Assembly (NCBI GenBank): GCA_020351995.1
Contig: CP070674.1
Span: 448,288-502,878, forward strand
Direction of reading: 5' to 3'
Length of the DNA: 54,591 bases
Origin: Candidatus Zixiibacteriota bacterium
GTDB taxonomy: Bacteria > Zixibacteria > MSB-5A5 > GN15 > FEB-12
A program made the position numbers and the translations under genes. The notes beneath the pieces were generated by a model, which was not told the DNA's origin, searched no databases, and saw only the letters and a program-made list of their open reading frames with translations. Each line of letters begins with the position of its first letter. The stretch's first letter is position 1. Of this stretch, positions 34,692 through 42,854 are shown piece by piece.

Positions 34692-35210
34692 CTAATAATA
34701 ATATGAATCGACGGTAATCCGGCCGGTGGCCGACAAGATGTGAAGTTCGGTGAGGCCGACGGAGGTCTCTGATGAGGCCAGAATCCATATGTCCCCTCCG
34801 TTTGAAGCCGACCCATCGGGGCTGAAGGTGATCGGAAAACTCGGTGAACTCAGTTCCAAATCCCAGATGAAATTGAAATAAGACCCGGTTTCATTGCAGA
34901 GAGTATCGATAGTGATAACGGAATCAAGAACGTCAAGGGCAGTCGGATTTGTACCTTCTTCCACGAAGAACGTAACCGTGGCCGGATAAGGATGGAAATA
35001 CACGCCAAAGTTCTGTTTCTCGGAGATGGCCCGGGATCTCGCATCCCGCAAAGTCGAAACAATGTCGCGGGTGGTCGACCGGAATTTCGCGCGGTCGATA
35101 GCGACCTGAAATCTAGGGGCCGCCATCGCGGCCGCGATTGCGACAATGACCACAGCGACAATTATCTCGATCAGAGTAATACCGCGGTTGGAAAATATTC
35201 CCTTTTTCAT
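34692..35210 (-). CDS. Prepilin-like protein (GspH/FimT-type pseudopilin)
   Basis: 172 residues from the ATG at 35210, which has GGAGAA five bases upstream. A class III leader (MKKGIFSNRG) is followed by the prepilin helix ITLIEIIVAVVIVAIAAAMA with the conserved Glu5. Cleavage should occur after the Gly. The rest is GspH-like (RSTTRDIVSTLRDARSRAISEKQNFGVYF) with a beta-rich C-terminus ending VDSYYY. It is a minor pilin or pseudopilin of the type II/IV systems. The leader region has a long inverted repeat at 35351-35387. Confidence 0.88.
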   Translation of the reverse strand: MKKGIFSNRGITLIEIIVAVVIVAIAAAMAAPRFQVAIDRAKFRSTTRDIVSTLRDARSRAISEKQNFGVYFHPYPATVTFFVEEGTNPTALDVLDSVITIDTLCNETGSYFNFIWDLELSSPSFPITFSPDGSASNGGDIWILASSETSVGLTELHILSATGRITVDSYYY

Positions 35211-35282
35211 AGTCTTCTCCATCCACTTTGAAAGTTCAATTAACCCGCCTGCAGCAATCCTGGCTAAAAGGCTATCTATCAT

Positions 35283-35661
35283 GTCGTCTGACAGCCGGTT
35301 TCACGGCAGTCGTATTTATTCCATGACGGTTTAGAGCATATGCCATACCCACAATCAGCAAATCAGTGGATCAGGATCGCTGATTGTCCGCAATTAGTTG
35401 ATTGGCAGATAATTATAGCGACAACGGAACGCCCGGGAAACCGACCGGGAGGAGGATAAACCGGGAGTGGTCAAACAGATGTATGGGGTTTTACCTATAC
35501 GAATAGGAACCGCCCAATCCTTGAAATCGCCAGGTAACAACCGTAACCACCTGATTTGAAATATAGTTACGCCAGCTTGTGGGATCCCGGCTGCCGATGA
35601 AAGACTTCGAGACTAGCGCTTAACCGTCTTACTCTGCCTTCATAACCAAATATCGGAAGGC
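35283..35661. other. Gene-free spacer upstream of pseudopilin gene
   Basis: About 380 bases without a credible gene. It holds the inverted repeat at 35351-35387, a minus-strand TATAAT at 35417-35412 with only a weak -35 (TTTCCC), and a purine-rich stretch (GGGAGGAGGATAAACCGGGAG near 35447-35467). The part next to the aminopeptidase stop (35560-35661) shows nothing I can interpret. Confidence 0.4.
35351..35387. repeat. 9-bp perfect inverted repeat
   Basis: ACAATCAGC (35351-35359) and GCTGATTGT (35379-35387) are exact reverse complements 19 bases apart. They lie about 140-180 bases upstream of the pseudopilin ATG. Either a regulator-binding dyad or an RNA stem would fit. Confidence 0.5.
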
Positions 35662-36762
35662 TTAAATCATGAACCGTCCGTTTCGATAAATTACTTTACC
35701 GTCGGCTTTGATTTCGGAGTTTTTCTTCAGATCACAAACCATATCCCAGTGGATGGCACTTCGGTTTTTCCCGCCGGACTCGGCAAAACCCTCCCCAACC
35801 GCCAGATGACACGTACCGCCGATCTTTTCGTCGAAAAGAGTGTTCTTAGAGAAGCGCTTGATCTCATAATTAGTGCCGATAGCGACTTCGCCCAGATACC
35901 TGCCGCCTTTGTCGGTGTTTAGCATGTCGGTGAGAAAGTCCTGGTTTTTCGCCGCAGTTTCTTTGACGACCTTACCTTTCTTGAATTCCAGGCGAACGTC
36001 TTCAACTTCCCGTCCGTTGTAGGTTGCCGGATAGCTGTAACGGACTACGCCTTGGGCGGAATTTTCAATCGGGCTGGTAAAAATCTCGCCGTCCGGGAAA
36101 TTCTCGGTACCGGAGCAGTTCACCCATGGACGGCCCTTGACCCGCAATTTCAAATCGGTGCCCGGCGCCTGAATGTGCAGTCGGTCGACGCGATTGAGAA
36201 TCTTAATCAGTCGATGTTGTTCCTTGTTTACTTTTTTCCAGTGGCGCACCGGATCGGCAGAATGAATGTGTCCCGCGCGGTAGACAAACTCCGCGTAGTC
36301 CGCAAGGGACATATCGGCCTCCTGGGCATCGGCCAGAGTCGGAAACTGCGTTCCCACCCATTTGACCTGCTTCTTGGCGAGCCGCTGGAAAAACCGTCGC
36401 TTCAGGGGAGTTTGGTACTTCAGCATCCTGGCCTGGCGTTTGGGATCGACCGAGGATAGATATCTCGAGTTCTCGGTCGCCCAGATGTGAAGAAGAGCAT
36501 CTATCCTGTTCACCTCGAGCCGCCCTAACGGTGAGATGAATTTCAATTGGTGTTCGGAGGCATGCTTGAGAAAGGCTTCTTCATTATCCGGGATAATTAT
36601 TCGCACGAAAGGGTGGGCGCCCATTTTCACAGCTTCCGCATAAGCCGCCTTGATCAGAGGCAAAGCTACGACTTCACCCTGAATCTTCAGTATCTTTCCC
36701 TTCTTCAGATTCAATGAATAGTGCAGGAGTACCCTGGCCAGTTTATCCACTCGCGGATCCAT
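35662..36762 (-). CDS. M29-family aminopeptidase
   Basis: 366 residues of the thermophilic aminopeptidase (AmpS/PepS) family. Conserved parts are the N-terminal LARVLLHYSLNLKKGKILKIQGE, GTDLKLRVKGRPW, NFPDGEIFTSPIE with the metal-binding Glu, and GEVAIGTNYEI. HLAVGEGFAESGG and SAIHWDMVCDL close the di-metal site (His and Asp). It is a cytosolic exopeptidase in known cases. The start is ATG. It follows the alkyltransferase gene by 64 bases on the same strand. Confidence 0.92.
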   Translation of the reverse strand: MDPRVDKLARVLLHYSLNLKKGKILKIQGEVVALPLIKAAYAEAVKMGAHPFVRIIIPDNEEAFLKHASEHQLKFISPLGRLEVNRIDALLHIWATENSRYLSSVDPKRQARMLKYQTPLKRRFFQRLAKKQVKWVGTQFPTLADAQEADMSLADYAEFVYRAGHIHSADPVRHWKKVNKEQHRLIKILNRVDRLHIQAPGTDLKLRVKGRPWVNCSGTENFPDGEIFTSPIENSAQGVVRYSYPATYNGREVEDVRLEFKKGKVVKETAAKNQDFLTDMLNTDKGGRYLGEVAIGTNYEIKRFSKNTLFDEKIGGTCHLAVGEGFAESGGKNRSAIHWDMVCDLKKNSEIKADGKVIYRNGRFMI

Positions 36763-36826
36763 TACATGCCTCCATTTCTAACGAGAGTTACGGTATAGTT
36801 AAGAACACGATTCAAGGTCCGGGCCA

Positions 36827-37327
36827 CTACAACGCGCCTTCCATAGCCAGCAGTTTACGCTTCAAGGAAACCCCGCCGCCGTATCCACCCAACCCGTTGG
36901 AGGCGACGACCCGATGACAGGGTATGACTATTGACAAGCGATTCCTGGCATTGGCGGCGCCTACGGCGCGAGCCGCGCCCGGGCTTCCGATCGAGCGGGC
37001 AATCTGACCATAAGTCATGGTGCTACCGTAGGGTATCCGGGCCACGCGACGCAGGGTCCGCTTCTCGAACGCTGTCCCTTGAATGTCCAGTGCCAGGTCA
37101 AATCGCTTCAGATTGCCCTGAAGGTACTTTTTCAGTTGACCTTCTGCTTTACGATTGAGAGTTCCTCCGGTTTCAACGGTGTAGTCCTTGAAATCCCTTT
37201 TCAAGAGTTTACCAAAAGCCGCCGGAGACTGGCCGGGCAGCGACACCACGGCCAGGCCCCTGTTCGTGGCGGCCGTACGGATAACGCCCTGCCGGGTCTT
37301 AAAACTGTGAACATAGATGGTCTTCAT
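36827..37327 (-). CDS. ogt: Methylated-DNA--protein-cysteine methyltransferase
   Basis: Suicide repair of O6-alkylguanine. The 166 residues end with the classic helix-turn-helix and active site: IPYGSTMTYGQIARSIGSPGAARAVGAAN, then IVIPCHRVV with the acceptor Cys, and GGYGGGVSLKRKLLAMEG. The N-terminal ribonuclease-like domain is short and diverged. The ATG overlaps the HAD gene stop (ATGA), so translation is coupled. Confidence 0.95.
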   Translation of the reverse strand: MKTIYVHSFKTRQGVIRTAATNRGLAVVSLPGQSPAAFGKLLKRDFKDYTVETGGTLNRKAEGQLKKYLQGNLKRFDLALDIQGTAFEKRTLRRVARIPYGSTMTYGQIARSIGSPGAARAVGAANARNRLSIVIPCHRVVASNGLGGYGGGVSLKRKLLAMEGAL

Positions 37328-37980
37328 ACGGCCTCCTTTTTCAGGTTGTCCAACAGTTCAACGAGCTCCTCGATTGAATCTATGAAATAATCGGGGCCGG
37401 CATCAATCACTTTCTCGCGGCCGCCATAAGGTGAATTTATCCCGACCACTTTCATAGGTACTGCTCGCGCAGCCAGGACATCATTAACGGTGTCACCAAC
37501 AACAATCGTCTCGGCGGGCATGGCCCCCATCCGTCGCAGGGTGAGCAGTAAAATCTCCGGGTCAGGCTTTACCTTTTCTACCTCGTCTCCCCCGCTATAG
37601 GCCGAGATCAAGTCGTGCCAGCAGAATTTCTCGACGATGCCGTCAATGTGACGTCGGATCTTGGTCGAGGCAATCGCCAGCTGAAACCCGGTCGCTTTTA
37701 AACGGTGCAGGGTCAACTCAACGCCCGGCAGGATATCGGTTGACGACACGACGGTTTCGGCGGCCTTTTGCTGGAAATGCCTGTAAAGTTCCCTGACCGG
37801 TGCCCTGGTGAACTGCGGATACATCTGGCTGAGAGGATACCCGATAAAAGCTTTGATGACCTCGGGCCTCTGCTCGGCTTCACCCATTTTTCTAAGCGAG
37901 TAATTCACAGCTTCCACCACACCGTCCGAAGAATCGATCAGGGTGCCATCGAGATCGAAGACTACGTTCCGCACTGTCAT
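37324..37980 (-). CDS. HAD-superfamily phosphatase (phosphoglycolate phosphatase-like)
   Basis: 218 residues. Motif I VVFDLDGTLIDSSDGV has the nucleophile Asp. A helical cap (about 20-85) follows. Motif II is AIASTK, motif III the Lys in VEKVKPDPEI, and motif IV VVGDTVNDVLAARAV. The cap and VKPDPE pattern suit phosphoglycolate or pyrophosphate phosphatases. The substrate is not determined. It starts one base into the end of the signal-peptidase-like gene (TAATG) and overlaps ogt by four bases. Confidence 0.88.
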   Translation of the reverse strand: MTVRNVVFDLDGTLIDSSDGVVEAVNYSLRKMGEAEQRPEVIKAFIGYPLSQMYPQFTRAPVRELYRHFQQKAAETVVSSTDILPGVELTLHRLKATGFQLAIASTKIRRHIDGIVEKFCWHDLISAYSGGDEVEKVKPDPEILLLTLRRMGAMPAETIVVGDTVNDVLAARAVPMKVVGINSPYGGREKVIDAGPDYFIDSIEELVELLDNLKKEAV

Positions 37981-38759
37981 TAAAATACCTTTTCGACCTT
38001 TCCAACCACGCTTTGAAGGGGCACCAGGTAGATCTTGTCAATCGCGCCCAGACGTAAAGCGGCCGTCGCTATTGAGAAGTTGTCAATGTATGTCAGAGGG
38101 CAGTCTCCAAGAAGGATCAGACCGCCTCCCGGTTCGTCGATGACGGGAGATCCATTGATCACCAGCACACCGTCGACCATCTGTATTTCTTCGCCCGGCA
38201 ACCCTATCACGATACCGTTTCGAATCACACCGCTGGTATCAGCGAATCGCACCGGGTCAAAGCGCGCGGGTAATGTGTGATAGACGGGCTGCTGAACAAA
38301 GAACAGGTTGACGGAATATTCAAGCCGGCTGGCTTTAAGCAAATCGCCGCGCGAAAACAGGGGGCTGAGGCTGTTGTCACTCAACACGAACGGCCGCGGG
38401 TAATTACGAAGGACAAAGTTCCCCGGGGCTACCGGGGCAAGCGTCTGATAAGCAATAGCCACGACCAAAAAAACCATAAGAGCCCGCGATGTTCTCTGAA
38501 TGCTTTCCCGCTTGAGGCGGGTAACGCGATGGAGATCGACAAAGGTGAATATGTAAAATACGGATGGCAGGATCAGCAGAATCGCCTTGGGCCAGAACGA
38601 AAGCGAAAGGAAAAATGAGACAAAGAACAAAACCGCCGTGATGAGCATTATCAGGAAAATGAAGACTCCGAACAGGTATTCGCGGCAAAAGACGTGTCCC
38701 AGGCCGGGAAGTCCCAGATTAAGCAACATTGCCGCCCAGCGATAACTGCGGAGTATCAT
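37980..38759 (-). CDS. Signal peptidase I (S26)-like membrane protein lacking the catalytic lysine
   Basis: 259 residues. The N-terminal half has three to four membrane helices (LLNLGLPGLGHVFC..., VFIFLIMLITAVLFFVSFFL, LMVFLVVAIAYQTLAPV). The second half resembles the S26 fold: DNSLSPLFSRGD matches SMxP plus GD with Ser kept, IGLPGEEIQMVDGVLVINGSP matches the conserved VIGLPGD...NG segment, and LLGDCPLTYID matches the GD...D box. In signal peptidases a Lys-Arg precedes the VIGLPG segment; here it is Gly-Ile, so the general base is missing. It may be inactive or use another residue. First gene of the run with HAD, ogt and the aminopeptidase. Confidence 0.7.
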   Translation of the reverse strand: MILRSYRWAAMLLNLGLPGLGHVFCREYLFGVFIFLIMLITAVLFFVSFFLSLSFWPKAILLILPSVFYIFTFVDLHRVTRLKRESIQRTSRALMVFLVVAIAYQTLAPVAPGNFVLRNYPRPFVLSDNSLSPLFSRGDLLKASRLEYSVNLFFVQQPVYHTLPARFDPVRFADTSGVIRNGIVIGLPGEEIQMVDGVLVINGSPVIDEPGGGLILLGDCPLTYIDNFSIATAALRLGAIDKIYLVPLQSVVGKVEKVF

Positions 38760-39101
38760 AAGGCCCTTCAGATAGCGTGTTCACGGATTGAACATTCATT
38801 TAAGAACAACGTTTTACATTAATGCAAAGAGGAGACATTAAAGCAAGCTGAAACCGGTTTCACATTTGTCGAATAAAAACAGGCAGCAAAGGTTACAGGT
38901 TTGATTTTTGAGGACGATTAAACTCAAAGGACCCAGAGGTTTAATAGTATATTTCAGTTCGGGCAACATATTTGCAACATAGCCAGATTGTAAGCGTATA
39001 ATTGTCAACGGGATGCGTCCAATCGGGACCACTGGCGACTTGACAACAGAAACTAAAGAGTTAACTTTGCCAATGGGCTTATAATATAAACGGAGGACAT
39101 C
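38760..39101. other. Divergent intergenic region upstream of the processing protease
   Basis: 342 bases between divergent genes with no credible gene. TTGACA lies at 39040-39045 but without a good -10 at 17 bases. TATAAT lies at 39080-39085 and GGAGG at 39092-39096, six bases before the ATG. The -10 is too close to the ribosome site to be the main promoter unless the leader is very short. Confidence 0.4.
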
Positions 39102-40934
39102 ATGGTTCGCTATACAATACAGTTGTTCGGGATAACGGTTTTCGCTCTGGCTCTGATCTGGCTGGTCGGGTCCGGCGAGGCGGTTCAGAGTTCCAAATCG
39201 ACGGGACCAGTCCTCTGGGCGGATACTCTTCACATTAATGTTGATGAAGGGTCGTCAAAGGAGGATGCCGACAAGAAGATACGCGACACCTTCCTCGCCG
39301 ACGTCAAGAAACTGACACAGACCGCCTTCAATATAAGAAATCAATACATGGAAGAAGTCGACACCAAGGAGATCATCAAAGCTGGTATCGAGGGCATGCT
39401 CGAAGACCTGGATCGCTTTTCGGTGTTAATGGAAAAACAGTCTTACGATGCCCTGATGGAATCGACTCACGGTAAGTACGAAGGTCTGGGTATGCAGATC
39501 GACAGCCGGGGGAACCGGATTGTCATTATAACGCCCATTGAAGGCACTCCCGCCTACCGTAAGGGCCTTCGCGCGGGCGATGTCATTTACGAGATCGACG
39601 GCAAGGATACCGAAGGTATGAGTTCATCCGACGCATCGGGCATGATGCGCGGTAAGGCCGGCACAAGCGTGGTGTTAACCATCAAGCGGGCGGGGATTAA
39701 GGACCTGCTGGAATTCGAGATTGAGCGCGCCGTTATTGAGTTGAGGTCGGTCAACTATTACGGAGTTGTTCCCGGATCCGATATTGGTTATTTGCGGCTA
39801 TCGCGTTTTGCCGAGGAAACCAGCCATGAACTTCGTGAGGCTATCATCGCCCTCAATGAGCAGAATATCTCGTCATTGATATTCGATCTGCGCAACAACG
39901 GCGGCGGGCTGCTCGACCAGGCCAAAGAAACGGCCGAACTGTTTCTCGATAAGGGGCGAGAAATCGTCTACACCAAGGGCCGACTTGAGAACAGTGAACG
40001 TCATTATTATTCCGAGCGCGATCCGATTTTCGCTGGCCAGAAACCGCTGGTTATACTTGTCGACGAAGGGACGGCCTCAGCTTCGGAGATTGTGGCCGGC
40101 GCCGTCCAGGATTGGGACCGCGGCTTGATCGTGGGTTCCAATACTTATGGCAAGGGTCTTGTGCAGCAGATTTTCAACATTTCCACGGATGGTTCGATGG
40201 CCCTCAAACTGACTACGGCCAAATACTATGTGCCCTCCGGAAGGTGTATTCAAAAGGCCGACAGGCAGCAGAAGGGGTCCTCAGCGCTCCTTCCAGAGAA
40301 TCACCCCGACACCACAGCCCCCGGAGCCGAAGGTGAAGCGACTGAGGAGGACAGTCTGAAGGTACCGGATAAGGAAATATATTACACTAATGGAGGCCGG
40401 GTCGTCTATGGCGGGGGCGGAATTATCCCCGATATAGATGTTGAGGGTGAAACCTGGAAACCGATCGAGATAAACCTGGAACGCAAGTCGCTCTTTTTTG
40501 ATTTTGCCGTCGAGTATGTGTCACAGCACCCGGATGTTAAGCCTGAGCTGGAAATCACGGATGATATCCTGAGCCAGTTCAGGGAATTCATACAGGAAAA
40601 GGATTTTGACTATCAGACTTCTCTGCAGCTGGCCCTCAAGCGGCTGGAAAACGAAGTCAAAGACGAAGGCGAGGAGGAGATGTTCGCGGAGAGCCTTGAG
40701 GCGATGCGGGCGTTGGTGGAGAAGGAAAAAGAAGACGACTTCGATGAATCGGTCGACTATATTAGACGGACCATCAAGCGCGAGATCGTGGCGTCGATAG
40801 CAGGCGAGCGCGGTGTTTACGAAGAGATAGTCCTCAAAACCGACAAAACGGTAGCAAAGGCTATCGAGATTCTTTCTAACCCAGACAGATATTCACAGCT
40901 TCTGGTCAAGGGTCAAAACAAGGCCGAACTGTAA
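39102..40934 (+). CDS. Carboxy-terminal processing protease (S41)
   Basis: 610-residue CtpA/Prc-type periplasmic protease. A signal or anchor helix (QLFGITVFALALIWLVGSGEA) leads into a helical region, then a PDZ domain (GLGMQIDSRGNRIVIITPIEGTPAYRKGLRAGDVIYEIDG, about residues 125-200). The peptidase domain has IGYLRLSRFAEET, LIFDLRNNGGGLLDQA, the catalytic Ser in DEGTASASEIVAGAVQD and the catalytic Lys in NTYGKGLVQQ. A 160-residue acidic, helical C-terminal extension (DEGEEEMFAESLEAMRALVEKEKEDD) is longer than in plain CtpA. GGAGG precedes the ATG. Ends at a strong terminator. Confidence 0.94.
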   Translation: MVRYTIQLFGITVFALALIWLVGSGEAVQSSKSTGPVLWADTLHINVDEGSSKEDADKKIRDTFLADVKKLTQTAFNIRNQYMEEVDTKEIIKAGIEGMLEDLDRFSVLMEKQSYDALMESTHGKYEGLGMQIDSRGNRIVIITPIEGTPAYRKGLRAGDVIYEIDGKDTEGMSSSDASGMMRGKAGTSVVLTIKRAGIKDLLEFEIERAVIELRSVNYYGVVPGSDIGYLRLSRFAEETSHELREAIIALNEQNISSLIFDLRNNGGGLLDQAKETAELFLDKGREIVYTKGRLENSERHYYSERDPIFAGQKPLVILVDEGTASASEIVAGAVQDWDRGLIVGSNTYGKGLVQQIFNISTDGSMALKLTTAKYYVPSGRCIQKADRQQKGSSALLPENHPDTTAPGAEGEATEEDSLKVPDKEIYYTNGGRVVYGGGGIIPDIDVEGETWKPIEINLERKSLFFDFAVEYVSQHPDVKPELEITDDILSQFREFIQEKDFDYQTSLQLALKRLENEVKDEGEEEMFAESLEAMRALVEKEKEDDFDESVDYIRRTIKREIVASIAGERGVYEEIVLKTDKTVAKAIEILSNPDRYSQLLVKGQNKAEL

Positions 40935-40958
40935 TTTACCGAAAAAGGAAACAAGAAA

Positions 40959-40986
40959 GGCACTCGCGTTACCGGGTGCCTTTTTT
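40959..40986. terminator. Terminator after the S41 protease, also downstream of the convergent lipoprotein gene
   Basis: GGCACTCG (40959-40966) pairs with CGGGTGCC (40973-40980), with one G-T pair, and six T follow on the plus strand. On the minus strand the same stem is followed by TTTCTTGTTT, so it can serve both convergent genes. Confidence 0.85.
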
Positions 40987-41014
40987 CGTTTGCATAATAC
41001 GGCGGGCGACGATT

Positions 41015-41440
41015 CTACGGCAGACTGTCGTTATCTACCTTGCCCTGTTCGAAGCTCGTGAAGAGCCACAAATCATGCTCATGAGCGAGGAAAAGGACGA
41101 TGGGTCGATCGGTCGCCGCTGTAGAATCCATAATAAAACACTCTACCCTGGCCTTGTCGCTGGTATAGACGATGTTGTAGTTTCCGAACCTTTCGAATGC
41201 AAAGCTGCCTTCCGGCCCATATACAAAAGCCAGCAGGGAATCGGAACCCTGGTGCTTTGATACGATTTTGACGGAAAGCAGAGAATCAACGGCCGCCCGA
41301 TCACGTTCGTGAACAGCGTTCTGAAGTGCCAGAAGCTTCGCCCTCAGGAGCGGAATCTGGTCACGCTTGGGACTTTTCTGCTCACAACCGGGCAGGAGCA
41401 GCAACGCGACCATCAGGAGTACTAGAGTTATTTTGCTCAC
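41015..41440 (-). CDS. Small lipoprotein of unknown function
   Basis: 141 residues with a GTG start. A lipoprotein signal ends in the lipobox LLLPGC near residue 19. The mature part has a helix (LLRAKLLALQNAVHERDRAAVDSLLSVKI) followed by beta strands (GSFAFERFGNYNIVYTSDKARVECFIMD). The layout recalls small NTF2-like folds, but I do not recognise a family. It lies four bases after the stop of the exported protein gene, so the two are translationally linked and probably functionally paired. Confidence 0.75.
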   Translation of the reverse strand: MSKITLVLLMVALLLLPGCEQKSPKRDQIPLLRAKLLALQNAVHERDRAAVDSLLSVKIVSKHQGSDSLLAFVYGPEGSFAFERFGNYNIVYTSDKARVECFIMDSTAATDRPIVLFLAHEHDLWLFTSFEQGKVDNDSLP

Positions 41441-41444
41441 TCTA

Positions 41445-42854
41445 TCAGGCCCCCTTCGTCCCCACGATGAAGTTGCCCGGAGGTTGCTTGTGGAGTACCC
41501 CTCGCTCGACGAGCGCCTCCAGCGTCCTGGACGCTACCAGGTTCCAAAACCAATATCGATAGCCGCGTGAGGCGCTCTCACGTCCATACCCCACTGATAT
41601 TTCGTACAGGCTCGTGAGGCTTTGTTCAAGGACCGCTTCCGTGCCCGCGGTGAGAACAGATACAAGTGGTTCAGCGACGCCGGGACTGAAAACGTAGTAT
41701 TCGACCGGATCATCGGAGCTGTATCTCCAGGTTGCCCGAGTTCCCACTCCCGGCCTTGCGGGGAAATTCCCCTCGCAGGTAATTATCGGGTGGTGGTCGG
41801 CAAACCATATCCTTTCTTTGCCCGGATCTCCGATGTAGGCGTAGAAGTGATTCCCATTGTAACGCTCATCGGGAGGAACGGCGTACATGTAATCAGGGTT
41901 AGAGGCATTACAAACATCGGTTCCCGAGAAGACCATCAGCGGTGCATTGTCGGTGACGAATCTGGTTCCCAGCTCATGCCACAAAATAACGGCTGACATG
42001 AATACATACGGCCGGTGGAGGATCCTTCCCGGTCCGAGCACGTTGTTGCTGTCTGACAAGAGGCGATTGGCGGCGGCCAAACTGTCCAGAACAGAACGAA
42101 ATTTCGGGTAATTGGCGGCTAACATGGAGCTGATAACCGAGGCTGTTGAGTCGGCGAGGTTGCTGAGATCTTCGGCTTCATCAACCAGGACAAGCGGAAA
42201 AGTCGGCCTGTAATTTTGTCCATCGTGCTTCAGGCATCGGCGGCCGGTCATTCGACTGAGATTCAACTGCACGTAACCGGGATCCGCTCCGGTGATACGG
42301 GCAATATCGTCCCCGGATAAACCCTCACCTATCATGGCGTACATCATGCGCATGAATTGATTGTCAAAATAGGGATGCTCATCAACCCGGGGCGGAAAAA
42401 CTACCCCTTTGTCCAGCCACGGGCGTGCCGATTCCGGCATGGCAACGGTCATCGTAAACGATGTATCGAACAGACCCTGCCCGGGCAGAATGGCGTCCAT
42501 CGTGTCGACTACATCGAAAAATTCAAGACACACCGTAGCTTTCCCGTAGTTCCCGGGTATAGTTACCTCCGGTCGTATTCTGAGCCACACCCCTGGCTCA
42601 AGGACGGTCGAGAAGCGGTGCTCGCCTATGTACGGAGAATCACCTCCCTCGAATTCGACGGTGGCCTCCACCACCAGGAACTTGACATACTCCTGAGAGT
42701 TGAAAGCCTCGAAGCTGATTCTCTGGTCGCCCCAGCTGCCGGTAGGAGGCGTCAAATTGCGGATTTGAATCTCGGCGGGTTGCCCGAAACCGGGCACAGT
42801 CGTCATGAAAAGACACAGCAATATTAGAATTAAAACCCGGCTAACGTTAGGCAT
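41445..42854 (-). CDS. Exported protein of unknown function with two-part architecture
   Basis: 469 residues with signal peptide MPNVSRVLILILLCLFMTTVPGFG. Residues 25-150 look like a beta-sandwich (IQIRNLTPPTGSWGDQRISFEA, VVEATVEFEG, VWLRIRPEV). Residues 160-220 contain a helical segment like a DNA-binding-type or winged helix (MIGEGLSGDDIARITGADPGYVQLNLSRM). The remainder has WHELGTRF and a His-rich DHHPIITCEG. No family is recognised. It starts eight bases inside the end of rlmN and couples to the small lipoprotein. A periplasmic location is inferred. Confidence 0.72.
   Translation of the reverse strand: MPNVSRVLILILLCLFMTTVPGFGQPAEIQIRNLTPPTGSWGDQRISFEAFNSQEYVKFLVVEATVEFEGGDSPYIGEHRFSTVLEPGVWLRIRPEVTIPGNYGKATVCLEFFDVVDTMDAILPGQGLFDTSFTMTVAMPESARPWLDKGVVFPPRVDEHPYFDNQFMRMMYAMIGEGLSGDDIARITGADPGYVQLNLSRMTGRRCLKHDGQNYRPTFPLVLVDEAEDLSNLADSTASVISSMLAANYPKFRSVLDSLAAANRLLSDSNNVLGPGRILHRPYVFMSAVILWHELGTRFVTDNAPLMVFSGTDVCNASNPDYMYAVPPDERYNGNHFYAYIGDPGKERIWFADHHPIITCEGNFPARPGVGTRATWRYSSDDPVEYYVFSPGVAEPLVSVLTAGTEAVLEQSLTSLYEISVGYGRESASRGYRYWFWNLVASRTLEALVERGVLHKQPPGNFIVGTKGA

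Noticed and set aside
38838-39233. 131-residue minus-strand frame upstream of the S41 protease
   Set aside because: It overlaps the protease start, has no ribosome site and shows no domain-like pattern; AT-rich intergenic noise is more likely.
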